A stretch of 64,000 nucleotides of DNA from Mesostigma viride (GCA_009746045.1 RPFO01000978.1:1-64000), one strand, 5' to 3'. Shown: positions 54,212 to 63,719, counted from the first letter of the stretch. A program made the numbers and translations. Notes: generated from the letters alone by a model not told the origin.

Positions 54212-57200
54212 CTGGACAAGAACACCAATGCAGTTCTGCTGGCTGGCCTTAAAGACAAGTGGGATGATTTTCGGGGGGCCATGTTGTTCATTCAGCAGAG
54301 CCTAGAACCCTTCTCAACTGTCAAGGAACCCAAGGTTAACAAGGTCCAAGGGGGGGGTGGTCAGGACGGTGCAGGTCCTAGCAGGAAGAAGCTCATCAAG
54401 GAGGTGGTAGCTCAGGTCAAGGCGGTGTTCAAGGGTCCCCAGCAAGGTAAGAAGGCAGGGGGGTCCTCCAAGCAGCAGGGGAAATCAGACAAGGGGGGAA
54501 AGGGGAACCCAGGCAGTAAGGCTGGGCCCTCCCAGGGGCCTAGTCAGAAAGGTAAGCCTCATGACTCCACCCTGTATTGCACCAGGTGCTCATGCAAGGG
54601 GCATGAGAGGGATGATTGCTGGAAGGGCAAACCCGAACTTGGATCTGATGTGGATGTATGCCCAGGTTGCTGGGAGCCTCGCCACCCGTTACCTGCAGGG
54701 GGACGCTGCAACAAGCCCAGGAAGGGAGCCTCAACGGGGCGCCCCAACAAACAAGCCAGCACTCAGGACGACTGTAAGTCTCCTGTACCCTGGTTTCTCA
54801 ATGGCCGTGTACCTTCTATTTGCTCTGTGTTGCCTGACAGTGAGGAAGTGGACTGGGACCTGGCTTATGACATGACGTTAGCACAGGTGGCCCAAGATCC
54901 CACTATAGCCTCCTTAGATGCAGCAGCAGATAAGGTTATCTCCTATGCCAGGTTAGCCCAACAGCTACACAAGGCAATGGGGCATGAGGCAGTGGCAGAA
55001 AGGCTGGCCAACAAAATTGATGGCCGTGACCTGGAACAGATGTGCAGGCATGTCAGGAAGCACTGTGAAGCGTGCCAACTGCATGCACCTAAACCCAAGA
55101 GATGGCATGTGGCCACCCCACCACTGGCTAGAGGAAAGCTAGTAGGGGATGTGATACACGTGGTGAAGGACACGGTGTATTACTTGGTCCTAAAAGATGC
55201 CTGGTCTAGGTTTGTGGTGATAGAACCCTTGCCAGGCATGGCCAATGAACAACTGCACAGAGCCCTGCTGATTGCACTAGCACGGTATCATCCTCAGGAA
55301 AAATTAATGCTGGATCAGCAGTTCACGTGGATACAAGATTATCCTGATCTGCCCAAGATAGACATTGCTGGGGCTCAAGATCATGAACGCCAGGGGATGA
55401 TTGAACGTACCATGCGTGCTATCAGGGACCTCATAAAGAAAAATGAGTTCAGGACAGCAGAGTCTGGGAGCTATGCTGATAGGACAGCGTGGGCAGCTGA
55501 AGTGTGCAGAACTCTGAACACCAAGCCCCTCATGTCTTCTCCTTTTGGTGAAATCACATCAATTGGCCTGCAATCAGGTAGCTACTCTCAGGAGGTACTA
55601 GACCACCACAACACGCAAAGGCAACACTTGGCCAAGTTGCTGGCAAAAAAGGATAAGAGTAATGCCAGGCCTGTGTTTGAAGTGGGGGATCAGGTACTCT
55701 ACTATAGGGAGGGGGAAGGGAACAAAGCCCACTCTGGTAGATGGCATGGTCCAGCTGAAATCATCAGGTTCTCAGAAACAGGGGACACGGTGACTATTCA
55801 GCATCACAGAGAGCGAATGGTTGGCAAGCATAGACTGAAGCTTTATTACCCTCCTTTGGCAGACGTGTCAGGGGTAGAATTCTTGGACATGGATTCAGAG
55901 CCTCAGTCTGGTGGGTTGGTCTCACCCAGTGAATTGGCTAGGGACATAGCTGATGCAAGCAACACAACCATAGACGCTCCTGTGTTCCTCAGTGGTGCAG
56001 CCCCACCACAGCCCACCGGTCCAACTGGGCAGGAGGAACGTGCACTGGATGAGCAGCAGGTCGCTCCTCCCTCATCTCAGGAACAGCCACGCGAAGCAGC
56101 AGATCCTGTTGTCCCCAGGAATAAATTTGCTGAGGCTCTCAAAGCTCTACATAGAGCACACACTGCCAAGGCACAAATGGCAGCAGGTGCAGCACAAGTC
56201 AATGCTGTGGGTGAATCTAACCAGGATCCCAGTATTCTGGCAGTAGACACACAGGCACAGGTGAGCATCATCAGTGCACAAGCTGTATCTGGCCTAAGTC
56301 TGCAACGCTCGCCCTGGGCTAGAGTGTCAGATTTTTCAGGCAAAACAAAAATGGCAGTCAAAGGCCAAGTGCTAATTCCCATTCTGGGTGTGCCCACTCC
56401 CTTCCAGGTAGTAGAGGGCTACAAGGGGAATGCACTGCTGGGGGAACCATTTGTCTCATACCCTGGAGTTGTCATCTCAGCTGGGAGGTTGAGCGTGACT
56501 GGGGTGGGGCAGGTCACCCTGGACCATTTCAAAATTCCTTTAACACAGATCAGTGATGGCCTGGAAGCAGCCATCAATGCTGTCCACATAAAATACCTCC
56601 CAGGTCAGGAACCCTGTGTTGATTCCCTCATTCATTCTCAGAAGCTACACCCCTCTGCGTTTGGGCTTGGTAGATGGGACATAGCGTCCATGTCTCCCTT
56701 GTCCTATGATGATGTGGTCAAAGACTGTCAAACGCAGATTGGTTTTCTGAAATGGATGGAAGCCTTTAACAGGGCTAGAGAGGAATGGGTTTGTCCTGAT
56801 CCACGTAGTAAGTCCCAGGTACCACCTGTAACACCGATTGAGGCACTGCCACAAGGGGCCAGAAAGCTCAGACTGAAGTTTGTCTGCAAGCATAAACCCC
56901 AGGCAGATGGGACACCTCCCATTTTTCATGCCAGACCTTGTGTCACGGAGTTCAGGGGCTCCACTGAGCTAACAGAGGCTGAACTGTATACCCCAGGTAT
57001 TCAGCAGACGTCTCTTAAGGTCCTGTTGGCCACTTTCCTTCACCATCTGAATGCTGGTAAGGACTACGTGTGTAAAGCCACTGACATTAAGCGTGCCTTC
57101 CTTAAAGGCAACCCTGACATAGCCCAAAAGGTGTGGAGGGGTCAAGTCTATGTGGTAAACACTCCCAAAGTCTGGGCTGGGGACATCAAGGAACCTCATC

Positions 57201-58273
57201 TAAGACCTAACTTGGGGGTAGAAGGGCTTCAGTCAGCACCTAAAATTTTTAGGCTGTCTGCCCAAGAGGTCTTCCTGAAGCTGGGGGCCCAGTATGATGA
57301 TATTGACCCTTGTTTCTTCACCATCCCTCATCCTGCTGGTATGATGATGTTTGTGTGGCATGGGGATGATCAGCTCATTACTGGTCCCAGGGCAGCTGTG
57401 GAGGATTTCATTGCTCAAGTGTCTGCTAGCTTTGAATTAGGCAAGCAGCTGGAGCTGGGAAAAGATCCTGTCAAGTTCTGTGGCATCATTCTGAACCTGT
57501 TTAAGGAGCAGAAGGAGTGGGTGTGTTCTCTCAAAGCCTCCCCTGAGTATGTCATGTCTTGCAAAGATGTTCTTCCCTCTGACATCACTCCTGATCTCTG
57601 TCCCACTATTAGGGGTAAGCTAGGTTGGCTGTGTGCCACTTGTGCTCCTCACCTGGCAGTGGTCAGCAGAGTGGATGATGATGTCCTTCTGGAGGTAGGG
57701 TCCAGGGCTATTAAACAGGTGTTGCATGATGGCCCTCCCCTTATTCTTCATGCTTTGGATCTGTTCCAACCCATCCACATCACATGCATGATGGACAGTT
57801 CCATGGAGTCACGGGTAGTCACTAAGGTACAAGCCAGAGAGGCAGGTCTCTTTATGTTGTCTAACCCCACTGGCAAGCAATCTTTGGTTTCCTGGTTCAG
57901 CAGACTCCACAAGCGCAAGGCAGTCAGCAGCAATGTAGCGGAATGCCGTGCTGTGGTCTCAGCTGTGTTGCATGCCAGGTACTTGAACCATCTGCTGGTG
58001 TGGTTGCAGCATCAGGCTGGTAGTTATGCTGGTGTCAAATCTCATCTGCTGACTGACAGTCAATCCCTTCTCTCCTTCCTGGACAACCCCTTGGCTGTGC
58101 ACACCGATTTGGACTGGATTGTCCTCAAGCAGGAGTGTACCTATCTGGAGTCCAAGACTCACATCCGAGACCCTGACAATGCAGCAGATGCACTCACAAA
58201 AGTGCCACAGGCTGCAGGGCCTCAGTACAGAATCCTATACACGCTGATGAACCCATATAACGGCAGAGGGTGA
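54212..58273 (+). CDS. gag-pol: Copia B gag C-terminus, integrase, protease-like, RT and RNase H
   Basis: It continues the gag frame from 23261; the first in-frame Met at 54281 is not the true start. Counted from 54281, two zinc clusters (CTRCSCKGHERDDC near residue 100; CPGCWEPRH) are followed by the integrase HHCC (LHKAMGHE; CEACQ) and DDE core (VGDVIHV, LDQQFTW, GMIERTMRA), then the protease-like VDTQAQVSII with Asp656 and NALLGEPFVSYPG. RT has ATDIKRAFLKG and HGDD at residue 1027 (57359-57370). RNase H has MMDSSMESR, SNVAECRAVVSAVLHARY and NAADALTKVP. This one uninterrupted frame of 1,330 codons proves that protease after integrase, and HGDD, belong to an intact polyprotein. Confidence 0.95.
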   Translation: MDKNTNAVLLAGLKDKWDDFRGAMLFIQQSLEPFSTVKEPKVNKVQGGGGQDGAGPSRKKLIKEVVAQVKAVFKGPQQGKKAGGSSKQQGKSDKGGKGNPGSKAGPSQGPSQKGKPHDSTLYCTRCSCKGHERDDCWKGKPELGSDVDVCPGCWEPRHPLPAGGRCNKPRKGASTGRPNKQASTQDDCKSPVPWFLNGRVPSICSVLPDSEEVDWDLAYDMTLAQVAQDPTIASLDAAADKVISYARLAQQLHKAMGHEAVAERLANKIDGRDLEQMCRHVRKHCEACQLHAPKPKRWHVATPPLARGKLVGDVIHVVKDTVYYLVLKDAWSRFVVIEPLPGMANEQLHRALLIALARYHPQEKLMLDQQFTWIQDYPDLPKIDIAGAQDHERQGMIERTMRAIRDLIKKNEFRTAESGSYADRTAWAAEVCRTLNTKPLMSSPFGEITSIGLQSGSYSQEVLDHHNTQRQHLAKLLAKKDKSNARPVFEVGDQVLYYREGEGNKAHSGRWHGPAEIIRFSETGDTVTIQHHRERMVGKHRLKLYYPPLADVSGVEFLDMDSEPQSGGLVSPSELARDIADASNTTIDAPVFLSGAAPPQPTGPTGQEERALDEQQVAPPSSQEQPREAADPVVPRNKFAEALKALHRAHTAKAQMAAGAAQVNAVGESNQDPSILAVDTQAQVSIISAQAVSGLSLQRSPWARVSDFSGKTKMAVKGQVLIPILGVPTPFQVVEGYKGNALLGEPFVSYPGVVISAGRLSVTGVGQVTLDHFKIPLTQISDGLEAAINAVHIKYLPGQEPCVDSLIHSQKLHPSAFGLGRWDIASMSPLSYDDVVKDCQTQIGFLKWMEAFNRAREEWVCPDPRSKSQVPPVTPIEALPQGARKLRLKFVCKHKPQADGTPPIFHARPCVTEFRGSTELTEAELYTPGIQQTSLKVLLATFLHHLNAGKDYVCKATDIKRAFLKGNPDIAQKVWRGQVYVVNTPKVWAGDIKEPHLRPNLGVEGLQSAPKIFRLSAQEVFLKLGAQYDDIDPCFFTIPHPAGMMMFVWHGDDQLITGPRAAVEDFIAQVSASFELGKQLELGKDPVKFCGIILNLFKEQKEWVCSLKASPEYVMSCKDVLPSDITPDLCPTIRGKLGWLCATCAPHLAVVSRVDDDVLLEVGSRAIKQVLHDGPPLILHALDLFQPIHITCMMDSSMESRVVTKVQAREAGLFMLSNPTGKQSLVSWFSRLHKRKAVSSNVAECRAVVSAVLHARYLNHLLVWLQHQAGSYAGVKSHLLTDSQSLLSFLDNPLAVHTDLDWIVLKQECTYLESKTHIRDPDNAADALTKVPQAAGPQYRILYTLMNPYNGRG

Positions 58274-58648
58274 AGTGCCTCAGCCTAGGGCTATTAGCAC
58301 CAGATAGGAGGGTGGTCATGGGGTGGCAGGGTCCGAAGTGTCCCACCCGTAAGACTCTCTTTGCGTCATTAAAGATTGAGGTCAGAAGGGTCCTCCTTTA
58401 TTGATGGCTTGTTCTTTGTCAATAAAACGTGTGGTCATTTTTTCTGACAATGGTCTTCCTAACACAGGCACCCAACCAGTGGGGATGTTGTATCCAACAC
58501 GGAGGAGCTATGGGCGCTTTTATAAATGCATCTCTTTCAGTGTCCTGGTTGTCCCTGTAGGGAACCTTGCTTATCAGTAGTGGTTGGCATATGAGTGGGT
58601 TGTGGGAAGAGTCTTCCCCTCACTCCCCAAAAGAAAAGTAATAATGGG
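58274..58648 (+). other. Copia B 3' non-coding region and polypurine tract
   Basis: No ORF. It ends in AAAAGAAAAGTAATAATGGG directly before the 3' LTR; Copia C has the related ACATAATGGG at the same place. Confidence 0.75.
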
Positions 58649-59168
58649 AGTTATTCTAGGACTTCAGGCCTAGACTATCAGTACACGTGGCGTTGTCCCC
58701 GTCTCCCAAGTGGGATACGGACATGGACGGTGGTGTAGTACACTGGACATATCTCTACTAGGGTTTAGATCCGCACGTGCCATATTGGGCACGTGGGTGC
58801 TAGATATTAGCACTGAGATATGTAGGGCACACGCACGTGGGTATTCACGTGGTAGGGTTTATGAGCTGTGATGCAGACCACAAGGTGGTTGCAGTGCTAG
58901 TCCTGTACGGAGGTCCTAGGGGAGGTCCAGGACCATCCACGTAGTGCTGTTAGGCAGCCGGTGCCTGTGGGCATCGTATCAGTCCTAGCTGGAGTAGATC
59001 TAGCTGGACGGAGCCAGCACCTCATTGGTTAGCACTAGTACAGGATAGCTAGGTTACCCTAACCTACGTGCCCATGCAATCCAGCTTGGCAAGCTTGCAT
59101 GGATTGATATATGCCAGCCATTGCATAATCAAAAAGACGTTCGCATCCATTGCACGAGTGCTATAACT
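58649..59168 (+). repeat. 3' LTR of Copia B
   Basis: It looks identical by eye to 11954-12473. The outer end CTATAACT is followed by TSD ACCCC at 59169-59173. Confidence 0.93.
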
Positions 59169-59579
59169 ACCCCTTGCTCCGATACTCGCGAATCTCAGTG
59201 GCCACCTCTTTCTCCACCAAGGGAAACTTGGCCGTAGTCGGGTTTCTGACACGACTTGGGCACTTCTTCCCCGCTAGCTTGGGGTTGTCTGCTGCAGCCT
59301 TGATGGCCGCCTCCTCTGTGAGCATGCGGTTGAAGGTTGAAATCGGGATGGGGGGGTCGCTAGTTTTGCAGAATTGGCGCTGCGACAATCCGCTCTCGTG
59401 AAAGGCGTCCAGAATCTTCCGCTTGGTGCGCATATCCCTGAACATTTAATTTCATCTCGCGGCGCACGGCTTACTTTTTCGCCCTTGTCAGCTGGTTTGT
59501 CGGAGTTAACCAGCCCCGCTTCTGATGCCGTGGTTAGCCCTGCCTGTCGTAGTTGCTTTTCCCTCGTCCTCGGTGACAT
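59169..59579 (-). pseudogene. Host gene with CENP-B/pogo-like HTH, disrupted by Copia B
   Basis: Minus strand: exon 1 (ATG 59579 to 59475, MSPRTREKQLRQAGL) ends in AAA followed by GTAAGC; a short intron ends in TTCAG; exon 2 (59437-59169) encodes KRKILDAFHESGLSQRQFC, ISTFNRML and VEKEVATEIREYRSKG. KRKIL...GLSQRQFC is a psq/Tigger-like helix-turn-helix, and VEKEVATEIREYRSKG begins the second, CENP-B-type helix set. The frame then hits Copia B; its continuation is at 11953-11923. The product would bind DNA and could itself derive from a pogo transposase. The exon 1/2 phase is off by one, perhaps in the A5 run at the exon end. Confidence 0.6.
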
Positions 59580-59699
59580 GCGGCACAAGAAAGCTTGCAG
59601 GTCCAGACCTGCGGGGGCCGGGCATCACGCGAGCCGCCGACAGCTGGCCCTGCGGATGATGGACTGCACTCCGGCTCGCCTGACCCGCTCGCCATAGCG

Positions 59700-59725
59700 G
59701 CTCACCGTATATAGTTAGAGACCTC
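59700..59725 (-). promoter_or_regulatory. TATA-like element upstream of the HTH gene
   Basis: On the minus strand CTATATAC (about 59708-59715) lies roughly 130 bp upstream of ATG 59579, correctly placed for a core promoter. Confidence 0.4.
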
Positions 59726-59969
59726 AGACCACGGATGCAGTCACGTGTTCAATAATTAGTTAATTGATCATTAACTGATGCAGCTGACTAGCACTCTCTA
59801 ACAAAAGTCACGTACTGTACGTAGCCAGCGTGTGCCTCTCTCACCTCCTTACAGTATAGGTACCATGTTAATTACGCCGGCAGAAGGGGAATTCATAAGG
59901 TGGGGCGCCTACAGTGCCACGTGTACTGATGTACGGTTATTGTGGATGCGACAGCCCACCGACCAACAC

Positions 59970-60290
59970 AGCAAGGTGGGCCACCTGTTCCACGTACTCA
60001 GATTTTGGAAGAGCCAGTCCCACCAACGCAGCAACTCAACGCAGCAAGGTGGGGCACCTGTTCCACGTACTTAGATTTTGGATGGGACTGTTCCACCTAC
60101 GCAGCAAGGTGGGGCACCTGTTCCTCGTACTCAGATTTTGTAAGGGACTGTTCCACATACGCAGCAAGGTGGGCCACATGTTCCACGTACTCGGATTTTG
60201 GATGGGACTGTCCCACCTACGCGGCAAGGTGGGGCACCTGTTCCACGTACTCAGATTGTGGTTGAGACCGTCCCACAGGCGCATACAGCC
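59970..60290 (+). repeat. 60-bp minisatellite with CAAGGTGGGGCACCTGTTCC core
   Basis: Five copies, with ACGTACTCAGATTTTGG at about 59993, 60064, 60124, 60184 and 60244, give a 60-bp period (71 for the first interval). It shares GGTGGG/CCACCTACG words with the arrays at 1714 and 63300. Confidence 0.85.
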
Positions 60291-60371
60291 CACTTCCACG
60301 GCTACGTGGTACGCGAACCGTCCCACTTTCACGGCTAAGTGGTACGCGAACCGTCCCACTTTCACGGCTAA
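60291..60371 (+). repeat. 33-bp minisatellite, left part
   Basis: The unit is CTAAGTGGTACGCGAACCGT plus CCCACTTTCACGG. The array is interrupted by the MITE at 60372 and continues from 61045. Confidence 0.85.
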
Positions 60372-61044
60372 GGGCTAACTCACACGGGTCGCGATCCGTA
60401 GTTCGTGAGCACTCTTGTCATGCGTGGCAGGAATCTTCTCACGGCGTCGGCAGATAGTGCCGGAAAACGGGCATGGTTCGCGACCCGACTTTGTGGTTCG
60501 CGGGAAATCGTGTCGCGACCCATGTTCGCGAGCGAAAAGTCCACGTGTCCGTGAATCGAACCTGACAAGTGCGAAAAAGACCTGAAAGTACGGGAATTCA
60601 TGGTACGAATTCAGTCGGCGTAGAACCAGTACGGCAGGGTGCTGAGGAAAACTGGACAGCTTCGATCCAGCGAAGCCGGTCTCGCCAGGAAGAATTTAGT
60701 ATCGTCCAGTAAAGACAAATAATCACTGGATACACCCGAATAATCAGAATACGATATCGTAGATATCCCCTGTATGTGTAAATCCAAGGACAGGTGGCGA
60801 CAACGAGGAGATTGAGGAGGAGTGCGGAAAAGAGCGGAAAGTGCGGAAATGCCAGCAAAAAAGGTACTGTGAACCAATCTTTATCTATCTGAACAATCCG
60901 AACGCCCGCGACCCGCCGTGTGAGTGCGACCGGTTCGTCAACCAATTTCTGTTCCACGTGGCAGAAGGTTCGATGCCACTCGGCAAAGCGGTTCGCGAAC
61001 CATGACCGTACGAACCACGGATCGCGACCCGTGTGAGTTGGCCC
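60372..61044. mobile_element. PIF/Harbinger-type MITE, 673 bp
   Basis: Ends are GGGCTAACTCACACGGGTCG on the left and the complement of GGGCCAACTCACACGGGTCG on the right, about 37 bp with a few mismatches. TSD TAA is at 60369-60371 and 61045-61047. Deleting the element restores a perfect 33-bp satellite unit, proving insertion. TAA TSDs and GGGC termini are typical of PIF/Harbinger. No transposase is inside, so it is non-autonomous. Confidence 0.85.
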
Positions 61045-61200
61045 TAAGTGGTACGCGAACCGTCCCACTTTCACGGCTAAGTGGTACGCGAACCGTCCCA
61101 CTTTCACGGCTAAGTGGTACGCGAACCGTCCCACTTTCACGGCTACGTAGTACGCAAACGTCCCACTTCCACGTGGTGTGGGAACAGCCCAAGTACCCGT
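61045..61200 (+). repeat. 33-bp minisatellite, right part
   Basis: About four units of the array seen at 60291-60371, the last one degenerate (TACGTAGTACGCAAACGTCC), then GTGTGGGAACAGCCC. Confidence 0.8.
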
Positions 61201-61388
61201 GAGGCGGTGTACTGTACTGTGTACATATACACACAAGTGGTCACATATCACTACCAACTTGCTACCAAGACCTATATTTCACTACACCGCACATACGTAT
61301 TGTATATAATTCGACGTGGCTTTATTATCAAGTATCGTTAACTGCATAAATACTTGCACTCCGTGAGCAGCTAGCGGTACAATATAGC
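61201..61388. other. Short AT-rich spacer
   Basis: It may be the promoter of the following ORF, but I see no definite TATA or other motif beyond ATATACACAC and TATATAATTC stretches. Confidence 0.3.
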
Positions 61389-61931
61389 TTGTTTTTCTTC
61401 TTGAAACAATGGATTAAAGCGCTTCATCATGGTTCAGAGGCAGATTCGGAGGCTGCTTATGAGGCAGCTTCCGGGGCCTCTACACCGGTGAAGGTCCAGC
61501 CCAGCGTTGATGTTGATGATGAGTTGAACTCCACCCCAGACCTAGCGTCCTCTACAAATGATGAGGACATAAGTACCAAGGCATCGCCTTCAGGTCTTAC
61601 AGTGATCCAGGAAGAACAACCAGCTTCTGCATCCTTGGCTTCTGAGACTCACAACCGGCAAGGGAATGAAGCGGAGGCCGTTTTGGCAAGAACAGATTCC
61701 GGGGGGTCTTCAGATTCCGGGGATTCGGAGAAGTTTTGGAAGCTGGTGCGCACCCAGAAAGGCATTCTCTTACCGACCAAGAAGCCGGGGCAGTTTCTAC
61801 ACGTCGCAGCTGGTTCAAGCTCTGAGCCCAGCGATTCAAGTTCTGAGGATAATGAAGGGAATTCCAGTGACGAAGAGTGGTCCGTGGACGTCAGCTCTGG
61901 TCAACCCGATGTCGGTTCTTTGCAAATATGA
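61389..61931 (+). CDS. Acidic Ser-rich protein of unknown function
   Basis: A 180-codon ORF (MFFFLKQWIKALHHGSEADS) is Ser/Glu/Asp-rich, with DSGGSSDSGDSEKFWKLV and SSSEPSDSSSEDNEGNSSDE. A short segment (FWKLVRTQKGILLPTKKPG) is less biased. No domain is recognised; such acidic N-termini occur in some transposases (for example PiggyBac) and in nuclear proteins, but neither can be claimed. A 5' exon may be missing. Confidence 0.4.
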   Translation: MFFFLKQWIKALHHGSEADSEAAYEAASGASTPVKVQPSVDVDDELNSTPDLASSTNDEDISTKASPSGLTVIQEEQPASASLASETHNRQGNEAEAVLARTDSGGSSDSGDSEKFWKLVRTQKGILLPTKKPGQFLHVAAGSSSEPSDSSSEDNEGNSSDEEWSVDVSSGQPDVGSLQI

Positions 61932-62765
61932 CTGAACACAGGTGCGTGATTCAGAATCCTTCCAATCACGAATCCCGTTGCTGGGTTCCCCATGATGGCC
62001 ATTGTGCTGATGCTTAAAGGGTTTTCGCATGAGGAAATGTGAGGCCATGTGCATTATAACCGCGTTGTTCAGTTTGGGGTAATTCCAAGTGTGGGCACAA
62101 AGTTTGCGCATTCATTCATTGTGTTCATGTAGTTCTGTTTTGTGCAACCATGCACTACATGCAGGCTGCAGGCTAGGCGTATTGTGTTGATGGACAGTTT
62201 TTTGCAAGCACGATCGAATGCGAGGCCTTGTGAATTTTAATGCCTGCGTGGACGTCATAGGCAATCATGCATACATGGGTGTGTGCATAATAAAAATGCT
62301 GTCAATTTTCACAACCATACACGTGCAGGCACACACATGGCCGTGTGGATGATGTGAAATTTTTTGCCACCATGTATATGCATGGCCATGAGGTGCGGCA
62401 TGGTTATTCATGATTCCTTACTTGAAAATCTGGCACCCTTTTTACACCATTACAACAACCATGGATGCATTCTCTTGCCCACATCTTGCTAGCACGGTAA
62501 TTGTTTGAGTCAATCTTTTATGATCCTAATCCAAAGCTTCCGAGTTATGACGTGGTTGTACATGTGCATCACTTGGATTATGGCGATTGCAGACCCAGTC
62601 ATCAAGTTTCGCACGTACGAGCGCTTGGCTGACCTGGAGCCTGTTGTCTTGTACATGATTGCCCGAATTCTCCCGATTTCTGGCCTGCGCAGGTTGTCTC
62701 CTTGATGATGGCGGTGGCGACTGCACCACGATGTCATTTCTTATCGTGGTGTTGTTATGTTGTTG
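61932..62765. other. No gene supported
   Basis: AT-moderate sequence with recurring CATGCATG- and TGTGTGCAT-like words, short ORFs without features. Position 62660-62740 has an open frame leading into the G-rich array only. Confidence 0.5.
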
Positions 62766-63056
62766 TTATATGGTGGGGGTGGGGGTGGGGTGGGGTGGGG
62801 GTGGGGTGGGGGTGGGGGTGGGGTGGGGGGTGGGGTGGGGGGGTGGGGTGGGGGTGGGGTGGGGTGGGGGTGGGGGTGGGGTGGGGGTGGGGTGGGGGTG
62901 GGTGGGGGGGTGGGGGGGGTGGGGGTGGGGGTGGGGGTGGGGTGGGGTGGGGGTGGGGGGTGGGAAGTGGGGTGAAGTGGGGTGAAGTGGGGTGAAGTGG
63001 GGTGAAGTGGGGTGAAGTGGGGTGAAGTGGGGTGAAGTGGGGTGGGGGTGGGGGTT
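62766..63056 (+). repeat. G-rich array (GGGGTGGGGGT, then GGGGTGAAGT)
   Basis: The plus strand is almost pure G and T for about 190 bp, then eight units of a GGGGTGAAGT type. Strong G-quadruplex potential. It resembles the tract at 10860-10925. Confidence 0.9.
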
Positions 63057-63290
63057 CTAACCCCACCCCCATGCACCATATAACAATAACAATGTTGTCA
63101 TACAAATCTGCAAGAACTACCATATTTGCACTTGATTGATTTAATTTCCAGCGTATTATCGGTTGCACACAGATCAAGTGTCCCTACGCCATGAGCAAAC
63201 GTGCAGAATAGGTAGCATGCCCCATAGGAGTAATAGGGACATGTATGTATAACATATGTAGGAGTATGACACATAGAGCCCATATGTGCG
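63057..63290. other. No gene supported
   Basis: A short complement of the G-rich tract (CCCCACCCCC at 63061) allows local pairing. Nothing else is recognisable. Confidence 0.4.
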
Positions 63291-63541
63291 TAGCCACTAC
63301 ATTCAGGAAGGTGGGACACATAGAAACATACAGTTAGGTGGGACACAGCTTCAAGTTCGGGTAGGTGAGACAGACCTGTATCACAAATGCCGGTAGGTGG
63401 GACACCATGTTTTTCCAAATTCAACAAGGTGGGACATAATTTCAGTTAGGTGGGACACCTGAACATGTCCCGCTTTGCTGAATTTGTCCCACCTACCGGA
63501 GTTGGAACACTGTCCCACCTACGTGAGCTGCCCCTGTAATG
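63291..63541 (-). repeat. GGTGGGAC minisatellite, inverted copy of the left-end family
   Basis: Six units with GGTGGGACA-like cores (about 63311, 63336, 63361, 63393, 63427, 63448) are followed by two in the opposite orientation (63486, 63510). The right edge, about 30 bp at 63512-63541, is the reverse complement of 1717-1746, so both belong to one dispersed family with a defined end. Confidence 0.75.
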
Positions 63542-63719
63542 CACATGCGAAGCTAATGTCAGGACAACGCATCATTAACAAGGGGGGGTCCGCATGCGCA
63601 AGACGAAGCAAGTACAGTTAATATGATGTGCCATTTGGACAGAAACTGGAATAAGGGCTTAACGCCTTACCTAAGGCACAGACCCACACGATGCCGCTGA
63701 CCGCTAGAAAATTGCGAGG
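63542..63719. other. Spacer without recognised feature
   Basis: No motif or ORF with support. Confidence 0.3.

Larger units (their letters stand above)
11954..59168 (+). mobile_element. Copia B: Ty1/copia element hosting two nested insertions
   Basis: It is bounded by 520-bp LTRs at 11954-12473 and 58649-59168 that look identical by eye, and by TSD ACCCC (11949-11953, 59169-59173). The span is 47.2 kb, but subtracting Copia C and the chromovirus leaves about 7.8 kb, a normal Copia size. LTR ends are AGTTAT...ATAACT, a 6-bp inverted terminus instead of TG...CA. The polypurine tract AAAAGAAAAGTAATAATGGG touches the 3' LTR. Coding pieces at 12524-13409, 21913-23261 and 54212-58273 form one gag-IN-PR-RT-RH frame when the inserts are removed. 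Confidence 0.95.

Noticed and set aside
60598-61257. 219-codon minus-strand ORF
   Set aside because: It spans the MITE and satellite units and has repeated CVLRSRES or AYHLAVKVGRF peptides from the array.
62659-63177. Gly/Trp- or Pro/His-rich ORFs
   Set aside because: Products of the G-rich microsatellite.
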